Shown piece after piece: positions 1-6,683 of a DNA stretch of 8,968 bases; the stretch's first letter is position 1, and every line of letters starts with the position of its first letter. The notes beneath the pieces are model-generated. The model was not told the DNA's origin, ran no database searches, and saw only the letters and a program-made list of their open reading frames with translations. The stretch is taken from NCBI GenBank assembly GCA_964605715.1, contig CAZSDV010000069.1, positions 1 through 8,968 on the forward strand, in the 5' to 3' direction. A program made the position numbers and the translations under genes. Source of the DNA: JAPUME01 sp964605715. GTDB taxonomy: Bacteria > Acidobacteriota > Terriglobia > UBA7540 > JAPUME01.

Positions 1-114
1 TATCGTAACCATTTTGCCTTTAACATTATTGCCTGGCTTGCGGTCCTCCTAATGGGGACCCTTGCGATAATGGCAGCTCTCAGTGGAATCTCTACAAAAC
101 TTATCTTTAATTGA
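1..114 (+). CDS. C-terminal fragment of a membrane protein, possibly an NRAMP-type metal transporter
   Basis: The frame is open from the left edge to a TGA at 112-114 and gives the last 37 residues of a protein whose start lies outside the window. The fragment has one clear hydrophobic segment (about residues 8-29, including AWLAVLLMGTLAIMAAL), preceded by a short polar YRNH stretch and followed by a short tail. This fits the final transmembrane helix of a polytopic membrane protein. The pattern of a YRN motif, then an AW-rich helix, then the C-terminus resembles the end of NRAMP-family divalent metal transporters as I remember them. That assignment is weak, because 37 residues carry no catalytic or transport motif. 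The gene ends 125 bases before the uppS ATG, on the same strand, so read-through is possible. Confidence 0.7.
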   Translation, partial: YRNHFAFNIIAWLAVLLMGTLAIMAALSGISTKLIFN

Positions 115-147
115 GGTTAGCCGTTTTTTATGTCTAAGACTATGCGG

Positions 148-179
148 CACAACTGCTTGTGGGGAATAGGACCCTGTGC
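148..179 (+). other. Two mutually exclusive small stem-loops upstream of uppS
   Basis: CACAA at 148-152 pairs perfectly with TTGTG at 157-161 around a four-base CTGC loop. GCACA at 147-151 can instead pair with TGTGC at 175-179, which would break the first stem. No T-run follows either stem, so neither looks like an intrinsic terminator. The region lies between the end of the upstream membrane-protein gene and uppS, where a leader could sit. Five-base stems occur often by chance and I attach no function to them. Confidence 0.2.
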
Positions 180-185
180 TAAATT
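157..185 (+). promoter_or_regulatory. Weak sigma70-like promoter candidate for the uppS operon
   Basis: TTGTGG at 157-162 could be a -35 element, with TAAATT at 180-185 as a -10 element after a 17-base spacer. Each half departs from consensus: three of six bases match in the -35 and four of six in the -10. It is placed where a promoter for the downstream operon would be expected, but the match is weak. The operon could equally be read from the upstream gene. Confidence 0.2.
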
Positions 186-228
186 TTAATTTTGGGAGAA
201 AAGCTCTTGACCTCCGTTCGATCATCTC

Positions 229-232
229 AGGA
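229..232 (+). promoter_or_regulatory. Ribosome binding site deciding the uppS start
   Basis: AGGA lies seven bases before the ATG at 240. The in-frame TTG at 192 has only AT-rich sequence upstream and no Shine-Dalgarno match. This favours the ATG. Confidence 0.65.
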
Positions 233-239
233 AATCACA

Positions 240-971
240 ATGCAAGAAGCTGAGCTGTTATCAGCGATCGACCTCGACCGACTTCCGGATCACATTGCCA
301 TTATTATGGATGGAAATGGGCGATGGGCAAAAGGAAAGCACTTACCGCGCATTGCAGGTCACCGCGCTGGTATGGATGCAGTTCGAGAAACAGTGAAAGC
401 TTGTGCTCGTCTTGGAATATCTTTCCTTACTCTCTATGCATTCTCACTTGAGAATTGGAAGCGCCCACGCGCAGAAGTCCGGTTTTTGATGTCTCTTCTG
501 CGAGAGTATCTCAAAGAAACTATTGATGACTTAAATGAAAACAATATTCGCCTTGATCGAATCGGCCGAATTAATGAACTTTCAAAATCTGTACAGAAGG
601 ACTTGGAGGAGGCCGTCAAACAGACATCCCAAAATGACGGGATGCGTCTTACTCTGGCACTCAATTATGGATCACGGGCAGAAATTGTGGATGCAACCAA
701 AGAATTACTAAAGCGCAGCTCCCGCAATGAGGAATTGTGCATTAATGAGGAGGTAATTAGCCGATCTCTTTATACGAGAAACCTTCCTGATCCAGATCTC
801 CTTATCCGGACCAGTGGTGAGCTTCGGTTGAGTAACTTCTTGCTTTGGCAGGTGGCCTACTCTGAGATCTGGGTAACAAGTAAATTTTGGCCAGACTTTG
901 AACAGTCAGACTTACTAAAGGCAGTTATTGATTTTCAGAAACGCGAGAGGCGTTACGGAGGGCTTGGATAG
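240..971 (+). CDS. uppS: Isoprenyl transferase (undecaprenyl diphosphate synthase)
   Basis: This cytoplasmic cis-prenyltransferase adds isopentenyl diphosphate units to farnesyl diphosphate. It makes the C55 carrier lipid for peptidoglycan and other surface polymers. Starting at the ATG at 240, the protein has 243 residues, a normal length. All the conserved family blocks are present: MDGNGRW (residues 23-29) with the catalytic Asp24, FSLENW (68-73), NYGSRAEI (142-149), and DLLIRTSGELRLSNF (186-200), with the following YSE placing the conserved Glu at 209. The reading frame extends to a TTG at 192, but the ATG has the better ribosome binding site and gives the usual short N-terminus. The TAG stop shares one base with the GTG of cdsA, which suggests translational coupling. 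The tsf, pyrH or frr genes often found upstream in Proteobacteria are absent. Whether the product is strictly C55 cannot be read from the sequence. Confidence 0.97.
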   Translation: MQEAELLSAIDLDRLPDHIAIIMDGNGRWAKGKHLPRIAGHRAGMDAVRETVKACARLGISFLTLYAFSLENWKRPRAEVRFLMSLLREYLKETIDDLNENNIRLDRIGRINELSKSVQKDLEEAVKQTSQNDGMRLTLALNYGSRAEIVDATKELLKRSSRNEELCINEEVISRSLYTRNLPDPDLLIRTSGELRLSNFLLWQVAYSEIWVTSKFWPDFEQSDLLKAVIDFQKRERRYGGLG

Positions 972-1864
972 TGGTAACGGGTGAAGCAAGTCTATCCCAG
1001 AAAGAGAAAAGGGAAGAGAATCCCTCTGGTAAAGGGTCTAATCTTCAACGAAGAATTCTTACGGCTATACTTTTGCTAATTCCTACCATATATGTTGCTG
1101 GCTTTTCCCCTTGGTACATTTTCTTGCCCGCATTAATTTTTACTATAGAGTTTTGCCTTTACGAGTATTTCAACATGACAGTGAGGGCGGGTAAGGGTGT
1201 GTTCCGAATCTTAGGATATGCGTATGGGGGAATAATCCCAGTTACTCAAATGGCCGAAATCAATGAAGTGGGGTTTGGTTTTGCCCCAACCCTAGGAGTT
1301 CTTGCCGGGATTTTCCCTCTATTGGCCTTATTTAAAAAGAATGGCGTAAGGGAATATTTACCCACTATTGCAACGACACTTTTCGGAGTTGTATATATTG
1401 GGCTAGGGTTGAGCTGGCTCGTGAGACTTCGTTATGAAGATTCTGAAAATGGGGCACTTCTAATCTTATTCATGCTTTCCGTGATCTGGACTGGCGATGC
1501 TTCAGCGTATTTTATTGGCCGTTCCTTTGGTCGAACTCCATTGTCACCTGAGATAAGTCCAAAAAAAACTCTGGAGGGTGCGATTGGAGGTTTCTTGGGA
1601 AGCCTTGTCACGGGGGCCTTATTTGGTGTCTTTTTAATGGAATCACGATCCATGTTAACGATACTTATTTTAGCTGCAGTAATTTCTGTGGCCGGCCAGC
1701 TAGGTGACTTAGCAGAATCAGCCTTAAAACGTTCATCGGGCGTGAAGGATTCATCCAAGGTCCTCCCTGGGCATGGAGGTTTTCTCGACCGACTAGATAG
1801 CTTAATTACGGCGGCTCCATTCTTGTGGTTTGTGATCATGGTGGAGCGATTAGGAAAATGGTAA
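971..1864 (+). CDS. cdsA: Phosphatidate cytidylyltransferase (CDP-diglyceride synthase)
   Basis: This integral membrane enzyme makes CDP-diacylglycerol from phosphatidic acid and CTP, the branch point to bacterial phospholipids. The 297-residue protein starts with about 25 polar residues and then has multiple hydrophobic segments (about 29-43, 48-66, 107-121, 133-150, 162-174, 204-223, 228-242 and 278-291). The family signature lies near the C-terminus: S250-ALKR-S-x-x-x-KD (259-260), LPGHGGFLDRLDS (265-277). The GDLAES stretch (245-250) before it carries a conserved acidic residue. The start is GTG, one base overlapping the uppS stop, and a GGAGGG at 957-962 gives a strong ribosome binding site eight bases away. 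The 3' end overlaps the dxr start by seven bases. Its place between uppS and dxr groups phospholipid and lipid-carrier synthesis in one transcript. Confidence 0.96.
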   Translation: MVTGEASLSQKEKREENPSGKGSNLQRRILTAILLLIPTIYVAGFSPWYIFLPALIFTIEFCLYEYFNMTVRAGKGVFRILGYAYGGIIPVTQMAEINEVGFGFAPTLGVLAGIFPLLALFKKNGVREYLPTIATTLFGVVYIGLGLSWLVRLRYEDSENGALLILFMLSVIWTGDASAYFIGRSFGRTPLSPEISPKKTLEGAIGGFLGSLVTGALFGVFLMESRSMLTILILAAVISVAGQLGDLAESALKRSSGVKDSSKVLPGHGGFLDRLDSLITAAPFLWFVIMVERLGKW

Positions 1865-3054
1865 AGGGAATTTGCATTTTAGGTTCTACGGGCTATGTTG
1901 GTAAGAACACCTGCCAAATTCTAGATCATTTGGCAGATCGCTACAAAGTTATTGGACTTTCTGCTGGTAAGAATATCAGGGTGCTAGCCCAACAAATTCA
2001 TCATTTCCGACCAAAAATAGTTTCTGTTCAGGATGAAAAGCTTGGGAAAAAACTTCGACAAAGACTTCAATCTGAGGGTTACCTCCGGCGAGTGAAGATT
2101 GTTTTCGGGGTTTCCGGGATGGTCGAGGTCGCAACGCACCCGAAGTCCGATACCATTGTTTCTGCATCGCACGGGATCACTGGTTTAGAAGCTACATACC
2201 GAGCTTTGGAAATAGGTAAGACGATTGCACTTGCCAACAAAGAAATTTTGGTTGTTGCTGGGGATTTAGTAACTAGATTAGCCCGAAAAACAAAAAGCGA
2301 AATTATCCCTGTAGATAGTGAACACAATGCTATCCACCAATGTTTGAGAGCTGGGCGGAAAAAGGAAATACAAAGGCTCATCCTTACCGCATCGGGCGGT
2401 CCATTCTTGAATACGCCTCAAAAGCAACTAAGAGAAGCGAATCCTGAGCAAGCCTTAAAACACCCTGTATGGAAGATGGGGGGCCGCATAACCATTGATT
2501 CAGCAACCTTAATGAATAAAGGATTTGAAGTTATCGAAGCCCACTGGCTTTTCCGAATGCCCCCAGAATCCATTCAGGTCCTGATCCATCCACAATCAAT
2601 TGTGCACTCCATGGTAGAATTTGTTGATGGATCGCTGATTGCCCAGATGGGAGTAGCGGACATGAGGTTGCCCATCTGCTATGCCCTAACCTATCCTGAC
2701 CGCATATCATTAGGAAAGGCAACAGCAAAGGGTTCATCACAAAGACTTTCTTGGTCAAAAATGAGGAGGCTTGAATTTAGACTTCCTGATCATGCACGGT
2801 TTCCGTGCCTGGGTTTAGCGCTTGAGGCGCTTGATGTGGGGAGGTCTATGCCATGCGCGTTGAATGCTGCTGACGAAGTTGCCGTGGATGCCTTCTTGAG
2901 GAGAAAAATAAAATTTTCAGATATACCACGAGTTATTCGGGAAACAATGAATCGGATATCACAAAAGGACCTCAAATCACTGTCTGATGTTTTGGATTGT
3001 GATCGAGAGGCTAGGATCTACGCTCGTGAATGCCTGGGTAGAAAATTTACTTGA
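1858..3054 (+). CDS. dxr: 1-deoxy-D-xylulose 5-phosphate reductoisomerase
   Basis: Dxr converts DXP to 2-C-methyl-D-erythritol 4-phosphate with NADPH and a divalent metal. It is the first committed step of the MEP isoprenoid pathway and the target of fosmidomycin. The 398-residue length is normal. Visible motifs are the NADPH-binding GSTGYVG (9-15; the more usual form is GSTGSIG), ANKE (126-129), PVDSEHNAIHQ (151-161) with metal ligands Asp153 and Glu155, TASGGPF (177-183), and HPVWKMGGRITIDSATLMNK (202-221) carrying the flexible-loop Trp205. The metal-binding Glu is at 224, and ADEVAVDAF lies in the C-terminal helical domain. I chose the ATG at 1858, which overlaps the cdsA stop by seven bases. 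An in-frame GTG at 1825 would add 11 residues with no family support. GGAG at 1843-1846 and AGGA at 1852-1855 are possible ribosome sites, neither ideally spaced. Confidence 0.97.
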   Translation: MVKGICILGSTGYVGKNTCQILDHLADRYKVIGLSAGKNIRVLAQQIHHFRPKIVSVQDEKLGKKLRQRLQSEGYLRRVKIVFGVSGMVEVATHPKSDTIVSASHGITGLEATYRALEIGKTIALANKEILVVAGDLVTRLARKTKSEIIPVDSEHNAIHQCLRAGRKKEIQRLILTASGGPFLNTPQKQLREANPEQALKHPVWKMGGRITIDSATLMNKGFEVIEAHWLFRMPPESIQVLIHPQSIVHSMVEFVDGSLIAQMGVADMRLPICYALTYPDRISLGKATAKGSSQRLSWSKMRRLEFRLPDHARFPCLGLALEALDVGRSMPCALNAADEVAVDAFLRRKIKFSDIPRVIRETMNRISQKDLKSLSDVLDCDREARIYARECLGRKFT

Positions 3055-3069
3055 GGGGTTGCTAGTAGA

Positions 3070-4395
3070 ATGCTTTCTACATTTCTTACCAATACAGGTT
3101 CGGTGATTATTGTTCTAGGTGTCATGATTTTTATTCATGAAATGGGACACTTTCTTGCTGCAAAGTTTTTCAGAATAAGAGTTTTAACTTTTTCACTGGG
3201 GTTTGGCCCTCGTTTAGTCGGCTTCAGGAAAGGAGATACGGATTATCGAATTGCTATTTTGCCACTTGGTGGTTACGTAAAAATGGCTGGCGAACAACCA
3301 ACCGATGATCGCACGGGTGATCCTGCAGAATTTTACTCCAAACCACGATGGCAGCGTTTTATTGTTGTGGCAATGGGTCCACTCATGAACGGTTTACTCG
3401 CTTTGGTGCTTATGGGTGGCCTTTTCCATTTCCACTATGAAAAACCAGCATTCCTTGGTCATCCTGCACGAGTTGGAGATGTTGAAAAAGGATCTCTTGC
3501 CCAAAAAGCTGGAATCATGCCAGGTGACCGTATACTAAAGGTTAAGGAGATCTCAAATCCCACTTGGGAAGAGTTGCAATTTGAAGTTTTAACAACTGTA
3601 AATGAACCTGTTTCATTGACTATCTTGAGGGATAGAAAAAGATTTGATTTGGAGGTAACGCCAGAGCCTGTTGGGCCAAATAAGGTAGGTAGCGTTGGCT
3701 GGCTTCCTTACATGCCAGCCGTACTTGACGTGGTTGACCCCGGGTTGCCCGCTGGACTGGCGGGTTTAAAGAAGGGCGATCAGATTACATCTTTTAATAG
3801 TAAGAGTTTATTTTGTTGGTTATCCTTGTCTCCACGACTCCAGTCTTTGGAAGGGTCGGGTATTACGCTGACCGTTTTACGCGAGAAAGAACAATTTGAT
3901 GTGAACCTCAAGCCCATATTCTCAAAGTTGGGTGAGGTAAGTAAATGGCGTATTGGGGTAATTTTCTCGAATGAAGTCGTTGTCGAACAACTTCCTTGGC
4001 TTCAGGCTTTTAAGCGGTCAGCCCAGGAGCTTCAAAGGAATATATCGCGCACATTTTATGTTGTAGGGAAGTTGATTACGGGGAATCTTTCAGCTCGATC
4101 GTTGTCTGGCCCAATCGGGATCGCCCAAATTTCAGGTCAGGCATATCAGGCAGGATTGCCACAACTGATTGAAATAATGGCGTTTATAAGCCTCCAGTTG
4201 GGGATTCTTAATCTTCTCCCAATCCCTGTTCTCGATGGGGGAGTAATATTATTTTTGGGAATTGAATCTCTAATGCGTCGGGATATGAGCTTGAAATTGA
4301 AGGAGCGACTGACTATGGCAGGAATGATGCTGTTAGTTATGTTTGCCGTCTTTGTTATGTATAACGATATCATTAAGATAATAAGCCCTGGGTAG
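3070..4395 (+). CDS. rseP: RIP metalloprotease RseP (site-2 protease) with two PDZ domains
   Basis: This zinc protease cuts substrates within the membrane. In E. coli it releases sigma E by cleaving anti-sigma factor RseA, and related enzymes clear signal-peptide remnants. The 441-residue protein begins with a hydrophobic helix containing the active-site HEMGH (23-27). A second hydrophobic segment follows (about 97-120). Two PDZ-like domains come next, at about 130-195 (GSLAQKAGIMPGDRIL) and 215-283 (PAGLAGLKKGDQI). A C-terminal membrane region holds GPIGIAQISG (347-356) and NLLPIPVLDGG (381-391), whose Asp is the third zinc ligand. A last hydrophobic helix follows at about 417-431. The gene lies 15 bases after dxr, and its ribosome site GAGGGG (3053-3058) includes part of the dxr stop codon. 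No sigma or anti-sigma gene is in the window, so the natural substrate is unknown. Confidence 0.95.
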   Translation: MLSTFLTNTGSVIIVLGVMIFIHEMGHFLAAKFFRIRVLTFSLGFGPRLVGFRKGDTDYRIAILPLGGYVKMAGEQPTDDRTGDPAEFYSKPRWQRFIVVAMGPLMNGLLALVLMGGLFHFHYEKPAFLGHPARVGDVEKGSLAQKAGIMPGDRILKVKEISNPTWEELQFEVLTTVNEPVSLTILRDRKRFDLEVTPEPVGPNKVGSVGWLPYMPAVLDVVDPGLPAGLAGLKKGDQITSFNSKSLFCWLSLSPRLQSLEGSGITLTVLREKEQFDVNLKPIFSKLGEVSKWRIGVIFSNEVVVEQLPWLQAFKRSAQELQRNISRTFYVVGKLITGNLSARSLSGPIGIAQISGQAYQAGLPQLIEIMAFISLQLGILNLLPIPVLDGGVILFLGIESLMRRDMSLKLKERLTMAGMMLLVMFAVFVMYNDIIKIISPG

Positions 4396-4444
4396 CGGGT
4401 AAGATTGAATACTCTCGAAATATTAACGTTAGTTTGTTGATAGA

Positions 4445-4451
4445 AAAAGGA
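4445..4451 (+). promoter_or_regulatory. Ribosome binding site supporting the TTG start of ispG
   Basis: AAAAGGA lies five bases before the TTG at 4457. There is a TAG in the same frame at 4430-4432 and no ATG or GTG between it and the TTG. The next in-frame ATG is 23 codons downstream and would remove conserved sequence. The TTG is therefore the most likely start. Confidence 0.65.
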
Positions 4452-4456
4452 ATCCA

Positions 4457-5587
4457 TTGAATTTCAGTGAGACAGAACATTTTACTCCTCGGCGCAAGAC
4501 GAGCCAGGTACGGGTAGGACGCCTTATGGTAGGTGGCAAGGCCGCTATCACTGTCCAGTCAATGACAAAGGTAGATACACGCGAAGTCGAGGCTACAATT
4601 ACCCAGATTCAACAGATGGAAGAAGCGGGTTGTGAAATTGTCCGGCTCGCAGTTCCCGATGCCGCAGCAGCAAAGTCCCTAAGCGAAATTCGCAAACGGA
4701 CCAATGCTGTTCTAGTCGCTGATATCCATTTTCAGTTCAAGCTTGCCTTGATGGCCCTTGATGCTGGAATTGACAAGCTTCGGATTAATCCTGGAAATAT
4801 TGGAGATGCGGAAAAAGTTCGCCAAGTCGTTCGAAAGGCCCAAGAATGTAAAGTACCTATTCGGATTGGGGTAAATGCCGGTTCCTTAGAGCGAAGATTA
4901 CTTGAAAAGTATGGTTACCCGACACCAGAGGCGATGGCCGAGAGCGCTCAATATCATATTGGAATTCTTGAGGAGTTGGATTTCCATGACATTATTATTT
5001 CCCTTAAATCTTCGAATGTAAAACTAAGTATTGCTGCATACCGGTTGCTGGCAAAGAAATGTGCTTACCCTTTTCATCTCGGTATAACCGAAGCGGGGAC
5101 AAGGCATGTTGGGACAATAAAATCTTCCATTGGCATTGGAATTTTGTTGGCTGAAGGAATCGGTGACACAATTCGCGTTTCATTGGCAACAGACCCAGTG
5201 GAGGAAGTACGCGTCGGCTATGAAATTTTAAAAGCCCTTGAGTTGCGAAGTCGCGGACCAGTGGTAATTGCTTGCCCTACCTGTGGAAGGCTTGAAGTAG
5301 ATTTGTTCAAGATAGCAGGTGAAATTGAAAAAGCAACGGCCCACATCCGTCACCCAGTGTCCTTGGCTGTTATGGGTTGTGCGGTAAATGGACCTGGTGA
5401 GGCTCGAGAAGCTGATTTAGGTGTTGCCTGCGGACGCGGGAATGGTGTTATTTATCGTGAAGGAAAGGCCGTCAGGCGTGTCCCAGAAGCTAGTATTGTT
5501 AGTGAACTTGTCAGTGAAATCGAGAGTTATGTGGCTGACAAAGAGTCCAGAACTCCTGATCAATCTCCTAACCTTGATTGCCCGTAA
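4457..5587 (+). CDS. ispG: 4-hydroxy-3-methylbut-2-enyl diphosphate synthase (IspG/GcpE)
   Basis: IspG is an iron-sulfur enzyme. It reduces 2-C-methyl-D-erythritol 2,4-cyclodiphosphate to HMBPP, the penultimate step of the MEP pathway. The 376-residue length matches the short, E. coli-like form without the extra central domain seen in chlamydial and plant enzymes. Motifs include RRKTSQVRVG (12-21), VQSMT (33-37), RINPGNIG (109-116), IGVNAGS (137-143) and the C-terminal [4Fe-4S] site. The cluster ligands are ACPTCGR (272-278, Cys273 and Cys276) and MGCAVNGPGEA (306-316, Cys308 and Glu315). The start is TTG at 4457. The first ATG at codon 24 would lose the conserved RRKT block, so the TTG is supported by homology as well as by its ribosome site. 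The gene follows rseP by 61 bases and probably belongs to the same transcript. The last 20 residues are polar and look variable. Confidence 0.97.
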   Translation: MNFSETEHFTPRRKTSQVRVGRLMVGGKAAITVQSMTKVDTREVEATITQIQQMEEAGCEIVRLAVPDAAAAKSLSEIRKRTNAVLVADIHFQFKLALMALDAGIDKLRINPGNIGDAEKVRQVVRKAQECKVPIRIGVNAGSLERRLLEKYGYPTPEAMAESAQYHIGILEELDFHDIIISLKSSNVKLSIAAYRLLAKKCAYPFHLGITEAGTRHVGTIKSSIGIGILLAEGIGDTIRVSLATDPVEEVRVGYEILKALELRSRGPVVIACPTCGRLEVDLFKIAGEIEKATAHIRHPVSLAVMGCAVNGPGEAREADLGVACGRGNGVIYREGKAVRRVPEASIVSELVSEIESYVADKESRTPDQSPNLDCP

Positions 5588-5645
5588 ATTTCTTGTTAGA
5601 AAATAATCGATGTCCAATCCTGTATTGCTGCCCATTTCAGGTCCA

Positions 5646-5678
5646 CTCAGTTTCCTGAGGGTGAGGGTTTTAACTGAG
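5646..5678. terminator. Possible stem-loop region between convergent ispG and ribF
   Basis: CTCAG at 5646-5650 pairs with CTGAG at 5655-5659 around a TTTC loop. A longer alternative, CTCAGTT at 5646-5652 with AACTGAG at 5672-5678, is a perfect seven-base stem with a 19-base loop. GGGTTTT follows the small stem on the plus strand, which is a poor but not absent U-tract. The outer arm lies inside the last codons of ribF. Position between two converging genes is what makes termination plausible. Stem lengths are short, so this is only a candidate. Confidence 0.3.
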
Positions 5679-6683
5679 ATTTGCCTTGGCCTGACCAAGC
5701 CCTGGATTTTGAAACTTTCTCTGTAATTTAAAGTACCTTTGTGCCCGCCGGATATCTAATCCAATTTGCCGTTTAAGGTCGGAGGAGGAGGAGAACCTTA
5801 TCTCGTCACGGAGACGGTAAAGGAATTCTGTTTCAACACTGGCCACCCCCTTTTCACCTGAATAATCCAATAGGTGAGATTCAATTGTAAGTGGATTATT
5901 TCCAAATGTAGGGTTATGCCCTACGTTCGTTAGCGATTTAAACCAATGGCGTTTCAACCTTTGATTAGGCGATTTATTTTGAAGGTAGGTGTTGGTAATA
6001 TAAACCCCAATTTTTGGGACTAGTCCACCCTCCATGCTTAGATTTAGTGTCGGAACCGTATGTACGCGCCCAATTCCACGGCCTCCAATCAGTGAAGAAT
6101 TGAAGCTGAAGGGACGCCCCAGAAGGCGAGCCGCGATGCCTATGCGGCCTGATTCAACTAGTTCACGGATCCGAGTGCTGCTTACAGGCTGACCGCGGAT
6201 TTTAAGGGTTGGCATGATGTTTACTTCGAAGCCAAAGCGTTTAGCAAGTTTAGATAGAAGAGTGGTATCACCTTCCTGGCGATGACCGAAATGAAAGTCT
6301 GGGCCAACATGAACTTCGTGGGCTTGGAGTTTTTCAACTACAACTTCATTAATAAATGATTCTGGTGATAAGTGAGCTAGGTTTTTAGTAAACGGGAGAA
6401 CGGCTAAAAGCTCAATTCCTAAATCTTCCATTAGTAAAATTTTTTCAGGTAACATAAGAATTTGTTTTAGGTTGAGATTTGGTGCCAAAATTTTAAGTGG
6501 ATGGGGTTCGAATGTTACAGCTGCCGGAATACTACGCAATACTTTAGAGCGATTGACAAGTTGACTGAGAAGCTGTTGATGTCCTTGATGTATGCCGTCA
6601 AAGTTTCCAATAGTAAGTATGGTTCCACTGTTTCTTGAGGGGATGTAGCTGGAAATTTCATCCAATCCTTTTGCAATATTCAT
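5670..6683 (-). CDS. ribF: Bifunctional riboflavin kinase / FAD synthetase
   Basis: RibF phosphorylates riboflavin to FMN and then adenylates FMN to FAD. The 337-residue protein is slightly longer than usual. The N-terminal FAD synthetase domain shows GNFDGIHQGH (26-35), TFEPHP (57-62), VGPDFHFGH (126-134) and SSTRIR (168-173). The C-terminal riboflavin kinase domain starts at LGRPF (188-192) and contains GGRGIGR (200-206), TVPTLNL (209-215), GVY (226-228), NVGHNPTFG (253-261) and IESHLLDY (267-274), with the likely catalytic Glu268. The usual GFPTANL is here TVPTLNL; the Thr and Asn that bind Mg-ATP are kept. The ATG at 6683-6681 overlaps the stop of the upstream hydrolase gene by one base (TAATG), so translation is probably coupled. 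Its own ribosome site is weak. The last 15 residues look like an unconserved tail. Confidence 0.96.
   Translation of the reverse strand: MNIAKGLDEISSYIPSRNSGTILTIGNFDGIHQGHQQLLSQLVNRSKVLRSIPAAVTFEPHPLKILAPNLNLKQILMLPEKILLMEDLGIELLAVLPFTKNLAHLSPESFINEVVVEKLQAHEVHVGPDFHFGHRQEGDTTLLSKLAKRFGFEVNIMPTLKIRGQPVSSTRIRELVESGRIGIAARLLGRPFSFNSSLIGGRGIGRVHTVPTLNLSMEGGLVPKIGVYITNTYLQNKSPNQRLKRHWFKSLTNVGHNPTFGNNPLTIESHLLDYSGEKGVASVETEFLYRLRDEIRFSSSSDLKRQIGLDIRRAQRYFKLQRKFQNPGLGQAKANLS

Noticed and set aside
115..130. T-run after the first gene as an intrinsic terminator.
   Set aside because: There is a run of T bases at 124-129 but no stable stem directly before it.
192..239. Extended uppS reading from TTG at 192 (16 extra residues).
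   Set aside because: No ribosome site precedes the TTG, while the ATG at 240 has AGGA at ideal spacing and gives the normal N-terminus.
1432..1839. Minus-strand frame of 135 codons opposite cdsA.
   Set aside because: The cdsA frame has all family signatures; the opposite frame is Pro/Ser/Lys-rich without domain features.
1825..1857. Extended dxr start at GTG 1825.
   Set aside because: The extra 11 residues lie wholly inside cdsA and have no family support; the NADPH motif starts nine residues after the ATG at 1858, as usual.
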